Part shown: positions 1-8,846 of the stretch, piece by piece
Layout of the letters: the number at the start of each line of letters is the position of its first letter
Position numbering within the stretch: position 1 is the stretch's first letter
DNA from: Galbibacter marinus
GTDB lineage: Bacteria; Bacteroidota; Bacteroidia; Flavobacteriales; Flavobacteriaceae
NCBI RefSeq assembly: GCF_000300875.1
Contig: NZ_AMSG01000005.1
Coordinates: 62,001 to 126,000, forward strand
Reading direction: 5' to 3'
Length of the DNA: 64,000 nt
Notes under the pieces: model-generated
The model's database searches: none
Told to the model about the DNA's origin: nothing
What the model saw: the letters and a program-made list of their open reading frames with translations, nothing else
Translations under genes and position numbers: made by a program

Positions 1-61
1 TATCCTCAAGCTCGCCTACATGTGTACAGATGGTGTTGAGTTTAAAATTTTCGGTTTTCAT
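1..61 (-). CDS. Trans-sulfuration PLP-dependent enzyme, N-terminus only
   Basis: Only the first 20 codons are inside the window; the gene runs off the left edge. The minus strand from the ATG at 59-61 reads MKTENFKLNTICTHVGELED. This resembles the start of flavobacterial cystathionine gamma-synthase/lyase-type enzymes, in which an 'NTxxxHxGE' stretch precedes the PLP fold. I infer a methionine/cysteine trans-sulfuration role from this short stretch alone. A TAnnTTTG element lies 25 bases upstream at 86-93. The family assignment is moderate; the exact enzyme cannot be told. Confidence 0.55.
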   Translation of the reverse strand, partial: MKTENFKLNTICTHVGELED

Positions 62-85
62 AAGTATTTTTTTGATCTTAAAGTC

Positions 86-93
86 CAAAGTTA
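86..93 (-). promoter_or_regulatory. Promoter -7 element of the partial trans-sulfuration gene
   Basis: The minus strand reads TAACTTTG, a full match to the Bacteroidota -7 consensus TAnnTTTG, 25 bases before the ATG of the partial gene. No TTG at the expected -33 spacing is present, so the call rests on the -7 box and its position. Confidence 0.4.
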
Positions 94-192
94 AAGCTTT
101 TGTCTTTAATTAAATATCCAACTTACAAGAACTATTCGCCGATTTTGTGATAATACTCTTAAGCAAAACTCAGGGTACAATAGCTGTACAAT

Positions 193-221
193 AAAAAAAG
201 TAGGAGATGCCACTCCTACTT
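193..221 (-). terminator. Rho-independent terminator after ccsBA
   Basis: Perfect 9-bp arms AAGTAGGAG (198-206) and CTCCTACTT (213-221) enclose a 6-base loop. On the minus strand the hairpin is followed by a run of seven T (193-199 on the plus strand is all A). It lies about 70 bases past the ccsBA stop codon and fits that transcript. Confidence 0.8.
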
Positions 222-293
222 CTATAAAATTTAAAACTAAAATTCGTCACTCACCCAAACTTAAGGACCAGATGAGTAACGATATATATATGA

Positions 294-3200
294 TTAATCT
301 ATACGCCGATTGGTTTTAGAATACATTTTCTTAAATCGCCAATAACTGATGGCACCAATTACAAATACAAATACCACGGAGTAATACACTGATACAGGTG
401 TTATAACCTTATCTCCACTAGCATATGAATGTAGACCAACTAGGTAGAAGTTCACCCCAAAATAGGTCATCATAATACTGGCAAATGCTACAACACTAGC
501 AAAACTAAATGCCCATCTACTTCTAAGTCCAGGTACAAGGCGCATATGGATAACAAAGGCATAAACCATAATACTGATAAGTGCCCAAGTTTCCTTTGGA
601 TCCCATCCCCAATAGCGTCCCCAGCTCTCATTAGCCCATTGTCCGCCAAGAAAGTTTCCAATGGTCAACATCACTAAACCAACAGTCAAGGCCATTTCAT
701 TAATAATGATAAGCTCTTGGATATTGATAGCCATGCGCTTTTTATTTTTCTCTGTAGTGAATATCATTAAGAATAGGGTGACCAATCCTAAAATCATTCC
801 AAGGGTAAATGGTCCATAACTTCCAACAATTACAGAAACGTGGATCATCAACCAGTAACTATCTAGTACAGGTTGTAAGTTGGCAATAGCTGGGTCAATC
901 CAGTTAAGGTGCGCTCCGAACAATATAATAGCCGTAACAAATGCCGTGGAAGCCACAGTTAGATCACTTTTTCTAGCAAATATCAAACCTATGGCAGCAG
1001 TACTCCAACCAACGAACAGTATACTCTCATATGCATCACTCCAAGGTGCATGTCCACTAATATACCATCGAGCAATCAATCCCGCTGTGTGTATAATAAA
1101 ACAGATCAGAAGTCCCACTTTCCCAATTGTAATAATGGCTCTATAGACCGAATTATCTTTAAACACCTGTAGGATGACCACTGTGAACATGATAATACCA
1201 ACAAGTAAATACCATACTAAAAGCTCCTCAAATATATTGTATTGATTATACATCAATTCCATTTCAATTTTACGATCAGATGGCATCACCTCCCCTCCGT
1301 AATTTTTCTGATTCTGCTTAAAGGCTTCAAGTAACTGATCTGCCTGATCGTAATTACCAGTGCGTTTAGCATTCTCAAGAGTCATTAAGTAGAACGATAA
1401 TGACTTATTGATGAAATTCGCATAAAGACTATCGGTAACATGAAAGTCACCTTTGTGATAGTCGGTCAAAGAAATCCATTTATTATTTTCATTATTAGGT
1501 AATGGGAATATCCTTAAAATATTTCCACCCAAAGCCTGGTTTAAAAGTCCAAGTTTTAAATCAAAGTTTTTAAAGTCTTTTTGAAACTGATTAGGCGTAT
1601 TGGTACTATAGGCCTCCTCTAAATAGGGACCTAACTTATATTCAAGACCTTCAAAAAAGTCGACTGCTTTTAGATATTTTTGATCCTCTGGTGCATTGAC
1701 AATTTTTCGAATACTATCATTTTTCTTGGTAATATAGACAAACTCTACATTGTACCATAGCGGAGGGTTTTGTAACATGGACAACAAAATTTGATTCTCG
1801 TCCATTCCATTAAAGGTCTCAGAACCATGTATTTTGCGCATAAGCTCAGAGGCAAATGTATTAACAGGCTTCATTCGTCCTTCACTATCTTGGATCACCA
1901 AGGCACCAAATTTAGCAGCGTGATCTTTACTTACAACAGTGGTTTTCAATATCGAATCGACCTCAGCTTTAGTAGGTGCTCTATGCAGGTGCGCCTGGTC
2001 AACAGCCTCTACTTCTTCCTCTTGAACATGTGCGTGCTCATGCTCCTGTTTATTGGGTTCATTCTCAAATACCTGAGCCCACGTATTAGTGATTAGAAAC
2101 AATGCAAGAACAGCCGTCATTGAGGCCTTCTTCGCTTTAACCTTTTTAAGCATCTTAGACAATTTTCTAAATCGTGTATTCCCCACAAACATTATAGCGA
2201 TAAGACCAATGTACAATAAAGTATAACCAAGATAGGTTACCCAAGTTCCCCACCAATCGTGATTCACTGAAAGAATGGTTCCTTTTTCATCTGGATTAAA
2301 ACTCGCTTGAAAGAAGCGATGTCCTCCGTGATCAAGCACGTGATTCATATAAATATCAAAGTCAAAAGATCTTTCATCATTCACCGTAATTCTACTCATA
2401 TAAGAAGAATACCCTTTTTCTGTCCCAGGGTACTTCTCGGCGATAAAATCATTAAGAGTAATACTAAAAGGAAGTTGAACCTTAATAGAACCAAAACTCA
2501 GATGAAAATCCAAACCACCTACTGAAATGGACTCGGGTTTACTAATAATCCCACTACCACCAAGGAGTCTAACCTGTTTAGTTTCTCCATTTGTTGTGAC
2601 ATCTAAAATCAAAGCATCCGCCTGGTTTGGCATTTTCTCTTCCGTTTCTACAATACCATAGTGGCCTTTTATTACAGGGTCTGGAAAAACAAACTGCATC
2701 CCAGCCATGGAATACAATGAGCGGTATTTAAGCCCTTGAACACTATCCTTAAATACCTCTCCCTGAAATTGGTCTGCCATACGTAAAAACGTACCTTCAA
2801 AAGGTGGGTCTATCGTACTTACAGAATCTGAGATAGTTAAATTGATTGCTCCTGGAGTATGCTTATTTAAAGCAAATAGAATATTGTGTATATTGGTAAC
2901 CTCCCCTTCTTTGATATAGTGATCATGTCGATCTCCTCCACCAGCTTCCACGATCTTTAAATAGGTATCACCGTTTTCAGCTTCAACTAGACCTTCTTCG
3001 GCCCCTTGAATAAAGCCTGCGTATGATATTTTAAAATCCTGTCCGTTAAAGTCAGATTTCCAAGGTAGAGAAGTTTTACGACCCATTTTAGAAATCATTA
3101 TCTCGTCTTGCAACGACTTTCTTTTTGGTTCACCGTTAATTTCCCCGTCCACTAGTACCGAAACATACTTTTTCTGGGTCAACATGTAATCGACAGTTTG

Positions 3201-3530
3201 CCCTTCTCTAATGGGCATAATTCCCTCGTAACCAATATAACGAGTAATACCAGCACCAACTAAAATTATAATAAATGATAGGTGAAGTAATAAAACTGGC
3301 CAATTTTCTTTTTTAGCTAAGTTATATCGTTTGATGTTCCCGCAGAAATTGATCACAAAAATGAGCATGATCAATTCAAACCACCAGGTGTTATATATCC
3401 AAATTTTTGAGGTTTCTGTATTGTACCAACTTTCGACAAAGGTACCCATGGCCAATGCGACTGCAAATACAACAAAAAGGATGGCCATTAAACGTGTAGA
3501 GAATAGAACTTTCTTAAGGGATTCTAACAT
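294..3530 (-). CDS. ccsBA: Cytochrome c biogenesis protein, ResB-CcsA (CcsBA) fusion
   Basis: This 1078-residue membrane protein should export haem and attach it to apocytochromes c on the outer face of the inner membrane (system II). The N-terminal half is ResB-like, with three hydrophobic segments in roughly the first 95 residues and a long periplasmic region. The C-terminal half is CcsA-like with many membrane spans and the haem-handling WWD motif WGRYWGWDPKETW near residue 970. Between the halves, around residues 475-515, lies a signal-peptide-like stretch (ALFLITNTWAQ) followed by a histidine-rich patch (HEHAHVQ ... HLH). Such fusions are usual in Bacteroidota. The gene stands alone, with a TATTTTTG box upstream and a strong terminator downstream. 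The start ATG at 3530 gives a plausible cytoplasmic N-terminus. Periplasmic haem-ligand histidines are inferred, not mapped. Confidence 0.93.
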   Translation of the reverse strand: MLESLKKVLFSTRLMAILFVVFAVALAMGTFVESWYNTETSKIWIYNTWWFELIMLIFVINFCGNIKRYNLAKKENWPVLLLHLSFIIILVGAGITRYIGYEGIMPIREGQTVDYMLTQKKYVSVLVDGEINGEPKRKSLQDEIMISKMGRKTSLPWKSDFNGQDFKISYAGFIQGAEEGLVEAENGDTYLKIVEAGGGDRHDHYIKEGEVTNIHNILFALNKHTPGAINLTISDSVSTIDPPFEGTFLRMADQFQGEVFKDSVQGLKYRSLYSMAGMQFVFPDPVIKGHYGIVETEEKMPNQADALILDVTTNGETKQVRLLGGSGIISKPESISVGGLDFHLSFGSIKVQLPFSITLNDFIAEKYPGTEKGYSSYMSRITVNDERSFDFDIYMNHVLDHGGHRFFQASFNPDEKGTILSVNHDWWGTWVTYLGYTLLYIGLIAIMFVGNTRFRKLSKMLKKVKAKKASMTAVLALFLITNTWAQVFENEPNKQEHEHAHVQEEEVEAVDQAHLHRAPTKAEVDSILKTTVVSKDHAAKFGALVIQDSEGRMKPVNTFASELMRKIHGSETFNGMDENQILLSMLQNPPLWYNVEFVYITKKNDSIRKIVNAPEDQKYLKAVDFFEGLEYKLGPYLEEAYSTNTPNQFQKDFKNFDLKLGLLNQALGGNILRIFPLPNNENNKWISLTDYHKGDFHVTDSLYANFINKSLSFYLMTLENAKRTGNYDQADQLLEAFKQNQKNYGGEVMPSDRKIEMELMYNQYNIFEELLVWYLLVGIIMFTVVILQVFKDNSVYRAIITIGKVGLLICFIIHTAGLIARWYISGHAPWSDAYESILFVGWSTAAIGLIFARKSDLTVASTAFVTAIILFGAHLNWIDPAIANLQPVLDSYWLMIHVSVIVGSYGPFTLGMILGLVTLFLMIFTTEKNKKRMAINIQELIIINEMALTVGLVMLTIGNFLGGQWANESWGRYWGWDPKETWALISIMVYAFVIHMRLVPGLRSRWAFSFASVVAFASIMMTYFGVNFYLVGLHSYASGDKVITPVSVYYSVVFVFVIGAISYWRFKKMYSKTNRRID

Positions 3531-3566
3531 GAGTTATGCTGATTTTACCAATTGATTTTCAGATGG

Positions 3567-3574
3567 CAAAAATA
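3567..3574 (-). promoter_or_regulatory. Promoter -7 element of ccsBA
   Basis: The minus strand reads TATTTTTG, matching TAnnTTTG, 36 bases before the ccsBA ATG. No clear -33 TTG was found at 19-21 bases spacing. Confidence 0.45.
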
Positions 3575-3725
3575 AGGTCTTTTTGGCAGTTTAAACGTTA
3601 AATGTTCATTTAATTAATGCTCTTTTAAGTTCTTTTAAACAAAAATATCCTAGTTTCATTTAAACCCTTGTTTTTCCCTTAAAAATTCAAGTTAAAATTA
3701 TGTTATAATGCTACAAAACCCACCT

Positions 3726-4193
3726 CTAAACAAATTTTAAAAGCAATATAATTTGACCAAGATGATATGCGTCATGTTGAAGAATTCCATGGATGTGTTT
3801 GTAGTAATCTTGGTTATTTGGCCCATACACTTTGTTGAGTTCTTCTTCTCTAACATTTTCCAGATAAGCTTTCCAATCTTGCTGACTTTTTTTCAACTCC
3901 TGCAACACTGCTTCCCAGGCCCCAGAGGAGGTATCCAACACCTTTTCAATGTAATTATCCTCTGGACTCATCAGTACTTTATCATGTAATCGTTCCAAGA
4001 CATTTTCCCTCCACAGTATCATGTGTTGAGTGATCTCCCATATAGTGTTACAGTTCTCCAAAGGCCGAGCAGCAGCTTGAGAAGCTGATATTTTACGTAA
4101 GTTAGACATCATATTCACCCCTAACCAAGGCTCACCATCATACAGGTCCTCAAACAGACCATACATTCGTTTTCCTTCTACTGATCCTCTCAT
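3726..4193 (-). CDS. DinB-fold family protein
   Basis: A 155-residue protein of the DinB/YfiT four-helix-bundle superfamily, whose members bind a divalent metal through three histidines; many act in thiol- or damage-related reactions of unknown substrate. The visible signature is a mid-protein histidine in 'ITQHMILWR' (about residue 57) and the C-terminal 'HDAYHLGQI' (about residues 140-148), where the two histidines complete the usual metal site. There is no signal peptide. The gene is monocistronic, between ccsBA and the dipeptidase. The substrate cannot be predicted. The next in-frame ATG, ten codons in, is also possible as a start. Confidence 0.75.
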   Translation of the reverse strand: MRGSVEGKRMYGLFEDLYDGEPWLGVNMMSNLRKISASQAAARPLENCNTIWEITQHMILWRENVLERLHDKVLMSPEDNYIEKVLDTSSGAWEAVLQELKKSQQDWKAYLENVREEELNKVYGPNNQDYYKHIHGILQHDAYHLGQIILLLKFV

Positions 4194-4337
4194 AAGATTT
4201 GATTTAATTGAATTTTAGTTTGTAACAGCAAATAGCAGGATCATTCTAATTCAATTTAGGTTAAAGTGAAATTTGGAATAGTGGCATTTCCAACCAAATA
4301 AACAAAAGTTCTTTTTACTGAAATTGTACGTTTCACC

Positions 4338-5063
4338 CTAATTACAATCCCAACGAAAGTTAGCCACCTTATATCCCAGGGTAGGTTTATAATTATAATG
4401 CCACCATTCTGAGGTAATCGCTCCAAAACCATAGGCCTCCATGCCAGACTTTAGCAGCTTTCTATTTTCCAAAACCTCCTTGGGTAAATCCTGATAGGCG
4501 TGTCTTGCCTTTCTACCAAAAAAATCAAAGGTCGTCCCCATGTTGAGTTGCTCCCCATCTAATGTTGTTAAGGTGATATCCACAGCTCCTCCCTTATTGT
4601 GAATAGACCCTTTTGCAGGATTCGCTACATAAGTAGGATTTGGAACAATGGCCCACATTTTCTTTTGCACATCATGAGGCCTGTAACAATCAAAGAATTT
4701 AATTCGGTACCCCTGCTTCATAAAGGCTTTATTGGCTTTAATCAAAGCTTTGGCAGTAATAGCACGAACATAACACTCCCCACAATCATACACCTGAGCT
4801 TCTAGAAAATTGTTTTCTGTTGCATAACGCATATCATATACAAAATCGTCACTGTAATCCTTAAGACGGACAAAGGTGGTATCAGCAAGTGAATTTAAAT
4901 CAGGGACTTGTTTTTTCTGAATTGTTTCAACCTTAGCGGTGGTGTCCACTACTGCAATGGTATCTATAGCATTAGGGGTTGTTTTTTCACTAGACTCTTT
5001 CTGCGTAGCCTCTTTACAACCAAACAAAAGACCAACGACACTGAGTACAAAAATTAATTTCAT
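4338..5063 (-). CDS. D-alanyl-D-alanine dipeptidase lipoprotein (M15D, VanX/DdpX type)
   Basis: A 241-residue zinc dipeptidase expected to cleave D-Ala-D-Ala released from peptidoglycan. The N-terminus MKLIFVLSVVGLLFGC is a lipoprotein signal with lipobox LFGC, so it should be anchored in an envelope membrane. The M15 metal motifs are present: SIHNKGGAVDITL supplies the first His and Asp, and EWWHYNY near the C-terminus supplies the catalytic Glu and last His. A linker rich in Thr/Val/Lys follows the lipobox. No van-type resistance genes are nearby, so a role in peptidoglycan recycling or nutrition is likelier than vancomycin resistance. It is divergent from nirB. Confidence 0.88.
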   Translation of the reverse strand: MKLIFVLSVVGLLFGCKEATQKESSEKTTPNAIDTIAVVDTTAKVETIQKKQVPDLNSLADTTFVRLKDYSDDFVYDMRYATENNFLEAQVYDCGECYVRAITAKALIKANKAFMKQGYRIKFFDCYRPHDVQKKMWAIVPNPTYVANPAKGSIHNKGGAVDITLTTLDGEQLNMGTTFDFFGRKARHAYQDLPKEVLENRKLLKSGMEAYGFGAITSEWWHYNYKPTLGYKVANFRWDCN

Positions 5064-5197
5064 GCGAAAAGGTGTTTTTCAAATGTAATTAAAAATTAAA
5101 GATCCTTAAAGAACCCATGTCATCAGATTGAAAATTCAACACTATTAATATTGCACATACTATAAAATAGCCACTCCATATTCCATTATCCTCAAAA

Positions 5198-5247
5198 ATA
5201 CGTGAAATACGTAGTTGATTTAGTTTTTCATATATTATATGTACGTA
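5198..5247 (+). promoter_or_regulatory. Cluster of TACGT motifs upstream of nirB
   Basis: Two direct copies of ATACGT lie nine bases apart (5198-5203 and 5207-5212), and a palindromic TACGTA follows at 5242-5247, just before the nirB -7 box. AATACGTATT also occurs upstream of the response-regulator gene (10635-10644). A shared operator for the nitrate genes is an inference; the binding protein is unknown. Confidence 0.3.
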
Positions 5248-5255
5248 TAATTACT

Positions 5256-5263
5256 TATATTTG
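5256..5263 (+). promoter_or_regulatory. Promoter -7 element of the nirBD operon
   Basis: TATATTTG matches TAnnTTTG exactly and lies 19 bases before the ATG at 5283. No TTG is present at the normal -33 spacing, which would be consistent with a promoter that needs an activator (inference). Confidence 0.5.
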
Positions 5264-5282
5264 AATTATAAAATTGTGGATT

Positions 5283-7796
5283 ATGAAAAAACTTATTGTT
5301 ATCGGAAATGGAATGGTCGGATATAAGTACTGTGAAAAACTAGTAAATTCTAATCGCAGTGACGAATTTGAAATCACGGTCTTTGGAGAAGAATCTAGAC
5401 CTGCATATGACAGGGTTCATTTAAGTGAATATATGAGTGAAAAGTCCGCTGAACAACTATTATTAGCTCCAACCAATTGGTATAAAGAAAATAATATTAC
5501 ACTACATACCTCATCATTAGTATCACAGGTTGATCCACAAAATAAACAAATAACCACCTATAAGAATGAGATCTTCCAATATGACTCTCTAGTATTTGCT
5601 ACGGGATCTTCAGCCTTTATCCCCCCTATTAATGGCCTAGAGAAAAAGGGTGTCTTTGTTTACAGAACACTCGAGGACTTGGATGCCATAAAGTCCTATG
5701 CGAATCAATTAAAAAAACAAGGAAGAAATGAGGCCGTAGTTCTAGGAGGTGGCTTACTTGGCCTAGAGGCTGCCAATGCAGCCAAGGCATTAGGATTAAA
5801 TACCCATGTTGTGGAATTTGCACCAAGGCTGATGCCCCGACAGTTAGACAAGGCAGGAAGTAATTTGCTTGTGAGCAAAATCCAAGAATTAGGTATTGAA
5901 GTTCTCTTAGAAAAATCTACCAAAACCATTTTAGGGGATTCCTCAATAAATGGGTTAGAGTTTAGCGATGAGTCCCAGTTAAAATCCGATATCTTGATTA
6001 TCTCAGCAGGGATACGTCCTAGGGATGAACTAGCCAAAGCGGCAGGCATTACAGTAGGAGAACGCGGAGGGATCCAAGTGGATGAAAAAATGCAGACATC
6101 TGAAAAGGATGTTTATGCCATTGGTGAGGTAGCTCTTTACAATCAATCCATTTATGGATTAGTAGCACCAGGATACGATATGGCCAAGGTAGCGGTTGCC
6201 CAATTATTACAGGAATATGAAACCACCATGGATGCTCACATAGACCTATCCACCCAATTAAAACTCATTGGGACTGAAGTAGGAAGTTTTGGCAATCCTT
6301 TTATAAGTGATCACAGTGTGTCTGTAATTACTTATGAAAACAAATTAAAGGGCATTTACAAACGGATCAATGTCAGCAAAGATGGTCATAAACTATATGG
6401 TGGGATCTTAGTTGGTGACACCTCCGATTACAACACGCTGTTCCAGCTATACAATAATTCCATGAAACTTCCGGAAAACCCAGAAGACCTCATTCTAGGA
6501 TCGCGAGGATCCAACACAGGGTCTGCAGGAAATATTCTAGAATTACCTGATACTGCACAGGTTTGTTCCTGTGAGAGCGTTAACAAAGGACAAATATGTG
6601 GATTAGTAGAAGATGGTAGTTGTAATAGTCTCTCAGAGGTCATCGACAAAACTAAGGCTACAACTGGATGCGAAGGATGTAAACCAATGGTAAGCGAATT
6701 AGTTGAAGTCACCTTAAAATCTCTTGGTAAACAGGTCAAAAAAGATATATGCGAACACTTTAGTTTTAATAGACAAGAACTCTATGATTTAATTAAAATC
6801 AACAAAGTCACAACCTTTGAACAGGCCATAGAACTCTTTGGTAGCGGGAGTGGTTGCGAAACTTGCAAACCGCTTCTTGCTTCCTTATTTTCAAGTATTT
6901 ATATGGAGACTGCTAACAAACAAGTTGAAATTCAGGATTCAAATGATCGCTTTCTAGCGAATATTCAAAGAAATGGCACCTATTCAGTTGTTCCTCGTGT
7001 AGCTGGTGGTGAAATTACCCCAGAGAAATTAATTTCTTTGGGAGAGGTCGCTCAAAAATTTAACCTCTACACCAAGATAACCGGGGGACAACGCATCGAT
7101 ATGTTCGGAGCTCAATTACATGAGTTACCATTAATCTGGGAAGAACTTATTGAGGCGGGATTTGAAAGTGGACACGCCTATGGCAAATCATTACGCACCG
7201 TTAAAAGTTGTGTAGGTTCTACCTGGTGCAGATTTGGTATGCACGAGAGCGTGTCCTTTGCCATTGAAATTGAAAACCGATACAGAGGCCTTAGGTCTCC
7301 ACATAAACTCAAAGGTGGTGTATCGGGATGCATACGAGAATGCGCTGAGGCTAGAGGAAAAGATTTTGGTCTTATAGCCGTAGAAGGAGGTTGGAATCTC
7401 TATGTATGCGGCAATGGAGGTGCTAACCCTAAACACGCCATATTACTTGCAGAACAACTCGATGAACAGACCTGCATTAAGTACCTAGATCGCTTTTTGA
7501 TGTATTACATTCGAACTGCCGCTCCACTTATGAGAACAGCAGCTTGGCTTGAAAAGCTCGACGGAGGAATCGACTACCTTAAAAAGGTTGTCATAGAAGA
7601 CTCCTTATCCTTAGCTACTGAATTAGAACAGGAAATGCAGAGTTTAGTTAATCGCTACCAATGTGAATGGAAACAGGCCATAGAAGATCCGCAAATGATC
7701 AAACGATTCAAGCACTTTGTCAACTCAGATCAAAGTGATGATAACTTATCCTTTGTGCCTCTTAGAGATCAAAAAATGCCTAGAGCATGGCGCTAA
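5283..7796 (+). CDS. nirB: Assimilatory nitrite reductase large subunit NirB
   Basis: NirB reduces nitrite to ammonium with NAD(P)H, using FAD, [2Fe-2S], [4Fe-4S] and sirohaem in the cytoplasm. Domains in order: FAD/NAD-binding reductase (residues about 1-300, start MKKLIVIGNGMVG; second nucleotide site VVLGGGLLGLEAA), two BFD-like [2Fe-2S] modules (CSCES...GCEGC and ICEHF...GCETC), a ferredoxin-like half-domain and the sirohaem/[4Fe-4S] domain. The cluster ligands are C643, C649, C683 and C687 (C-x5-C-x33-C-x3-C). The reading frame is open from a TTG at 5274, but the ATG at 5283 gives the canonical start and 837 residues. It is followed by nirD and DUF4202 at short spacing, forming one operon. 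Confidence 0.96.
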   Translation: MKKLIVIGNGMVGYKYCEKLVNSNRSDEFEITVFGEESRPAYDRVHLSEYMSEKSAEQLLLAPTNWYKENNITLHTSSLVSQVDPQNKQITTYKNEIFQYDSLVFATGSSAFIPPINGLEKKGVFVYRTLEDLDAIKSYANQLKKQGRNEAVVLGGGLLGLEAANAAKALGLNTHVVEFAPRLMPRQLDKAGSNLLVSKIQELGIEVLLEKSTKTILGDSSINGLEFSDESQLKSDILIISAGIRPRDELAKAAGITVGERGGIQVDEKMQTSEKDVYAIGEVALYNQSIYGLVAPGYDMAKVAVAQLLQEYETTMDAHIDLSTQLKLIGTEVGSFGNPFISDHSVSVITYENKLKGIYKRINVSKDGHKLYGGILVGDTSDYNTLFQLYNNSMKLPENPEDLILGSRGSNTGSAGNILELPDTAQVCSCESVNKGQICGLVEDGSCNSLSEVIDKTKATTGCEGCKPMVSELVEVTLKSLGKQVKKDICEHFSFNRQELYDLIKINKVTTFEQAIELFGSGSGCETCKPLLASLFSSIYMETANKQVEIQDSNDRFLANIQRNGTYSVVPRVAGGEITPEKLISLGEVAQKFNLYTKITGGQRIDMFGAQLHELPLIWEELIEAGFESGHAYGKSLRTVKSCVGSTWCRFGMHESVSFAIEIENRYRGLRSPHKLKGGVSGCIRECAEARGKDFGLIAVEGGWNLYVCGNGGANPKHAILLAEQLDEQTCIKYLDRFLMYYIRTAAPLMRTAAWLEKLDGGIDYLKKVVIEDSLSLATELEQEMQSLVNRYQCEWKQAIEDPQMIKRFKHFVNSDQSDDNLSFVPLRDQKMPRAWR

Positions 7797-7858
7797 AAGA
7801 AACTACAATAACAACTTACTAAGCTGTGAAACTATAAACCATAATAAAAAATAAAACG

Positions 7859-8236
7859 ATGGAACAACTACTTCAACAATATGACACTGTAGCTCAAAAC
7901 AAAGTTATTAATTGGTTTAAAGCGGGATTGACCTCAGATTTTCCAGCAAATTCCGGCGTGTGTATAAAATACAAATCAAAACAAATAGCGGTATACAATT
8001 TTAGAAGAGTTAATCAGTGGTATGCTTGTCAAAACCTCTGCCCTCATAAAATGGAAATGGTTCTCTCTAGAGGAATGATCGGAGATTTAAGTGGTATTCC
8101 AAAAGTAGCCTGCCCATTACACAAAAAAACTTTTTCACTCGAAAGCGGAGAAAGTCTATGTGGAGACCAGTTAAAATTAGCGACCTACCCTGTTAAAATT
8201 GAAAACGAAAATGTGTATATTGGCTTTGTAGATTAA
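7859..8236 (+). CDS. nirD: Nitrite reductase small subunit NirD (Rieske-like)
   Basis: A 125-residue partner of NirB with the Rieske-type fold. It keeps C-x-H-like positions, for example 'CQNLCPHKMEMVLSRG' and 'VACPLHKKTFSLESG': the paired Cys-Pro-His and Cys-Pro-Leu-His patterns are those of a true Rieske [2Fe-2S] site, although the first pair has a spacing variation (CPH). Many NirD proteins lack the cluster, so whether it binds one here is open. The gene starts 62 bases after nirB in the same direction, and DUF4202 follows 13 bases after its stop. Confidence 0.92.
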   Translation: MEQLLQQYDTVAQNKVINWFKAGLTSDFPANSGVCIKYKSKQIAVYNFRRVNQWYACQNLCPHKMEMVLSRGMIGDLSGIPKVACPLHKKTFSLESGESLCGDQLKLATYPVKIENENVYIGFVD

Positions 8237-8249
8237 CTTAAAAAGAAAA

Positions 8250-8837
8250 ATGGATCAAGATAGATTTAAGCAAGCCATCCAACAGATAGACCAAATCAAT
8301 GAGCAAGACCCAAATACTGAACTATACAAAGGCAAAGATGACCCCAAAGAATTAGTGTATTCCCAGCGCATGACTGACACCCTTGAGAAATTTGTTCCTC
8401 AGGCCAAAGAAAGTCTAAAAATCGCAGCAAGAGCACAACACATTGGACGTTGGAAAGTTGACAGACAAGCCTACTCTATGGATCGTGCAGGATATCTAAA
8501 GTGGCGAACAGATCTCAAAAAAATGCATGCAGATCTAACAGTTGCAATTTTGCAAAAAGTGGGTTATTCAGATGAATTTACAACTGAGGTCAGTGATTTA
8601 ATTCAAAAAAAATTACTCAAAAAAAACGACGATGCCCAAACACTCCAAGATGTAGTTTGCCTTGTGTTTTTAAAGCACTACTTTGTTGAGTTTTCGCAAA
8701 AACATACCGAAGAAAAACTCATTGGTATCCTTCAAAAAACGTGGGCCAAAATGTCTGAAAAAGGACGCAATGCAGCATTAGAATTGGATTTAGATATAAC
8801 TGCTCGCGCCTTAATTGAAAAAGCCTTACAACAATAA
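8250..8837 (+). CDS. DUF4202 family protein in the nitrite reductase operon
   Basis: A 195-residue soluble protein that I recognise as DUF4202, a family of unknown function. There is no signal peptide or membrane span. Several charged positions recall metal-dependent HD-type helical proteins: 'AARAQHIGRW' (about residues 61-70), 'WRTDLKKMHADL' and 'DVVCLVFL'; this resemblance is only my reading. It sits 13 bases after nirD and 9 bases before the sensor kinase gene, so it is almost certainly co-transcribed with both. A role in nitrite or ammonium metabolism, or in its sensing, is inferred from position only. Confidence 0.8.
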   Translation: MDQDRFKQAIQQIDQINEQDPNTELYKGKDDPKELVYSQRMTDTLEKFVPQAKESLKIAARAQHIGRWKVDRQAYSMDRAGYLKWRTDLKKMHADLTVAILQKVGYSDEFTTEVSDLIQKKLLKKNDDAQTLQDVVCLVFLKHYFVEFSQKHTEEKLIGILQKTWAKMSEKGRNAALELDLDITARALIEKALQQ

Positions 8838-8846
8838 TTAAAAGTA

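Noticed and set aside
4338-5063. VanX-like dipeptidase as vancomycin resistance gene
   Set aside because: No vanH, vanA or vanRS partners are nearby, and lipoprotein D-Ala-D-Ala dipeptidases are common in this group.
6720-6900. Second BFD-type module of NirB as a degenerate site (CEH instead of CxC)
   Set aside because: The second module of NirB is normally incomplete in many species, so this is not an anomaly.
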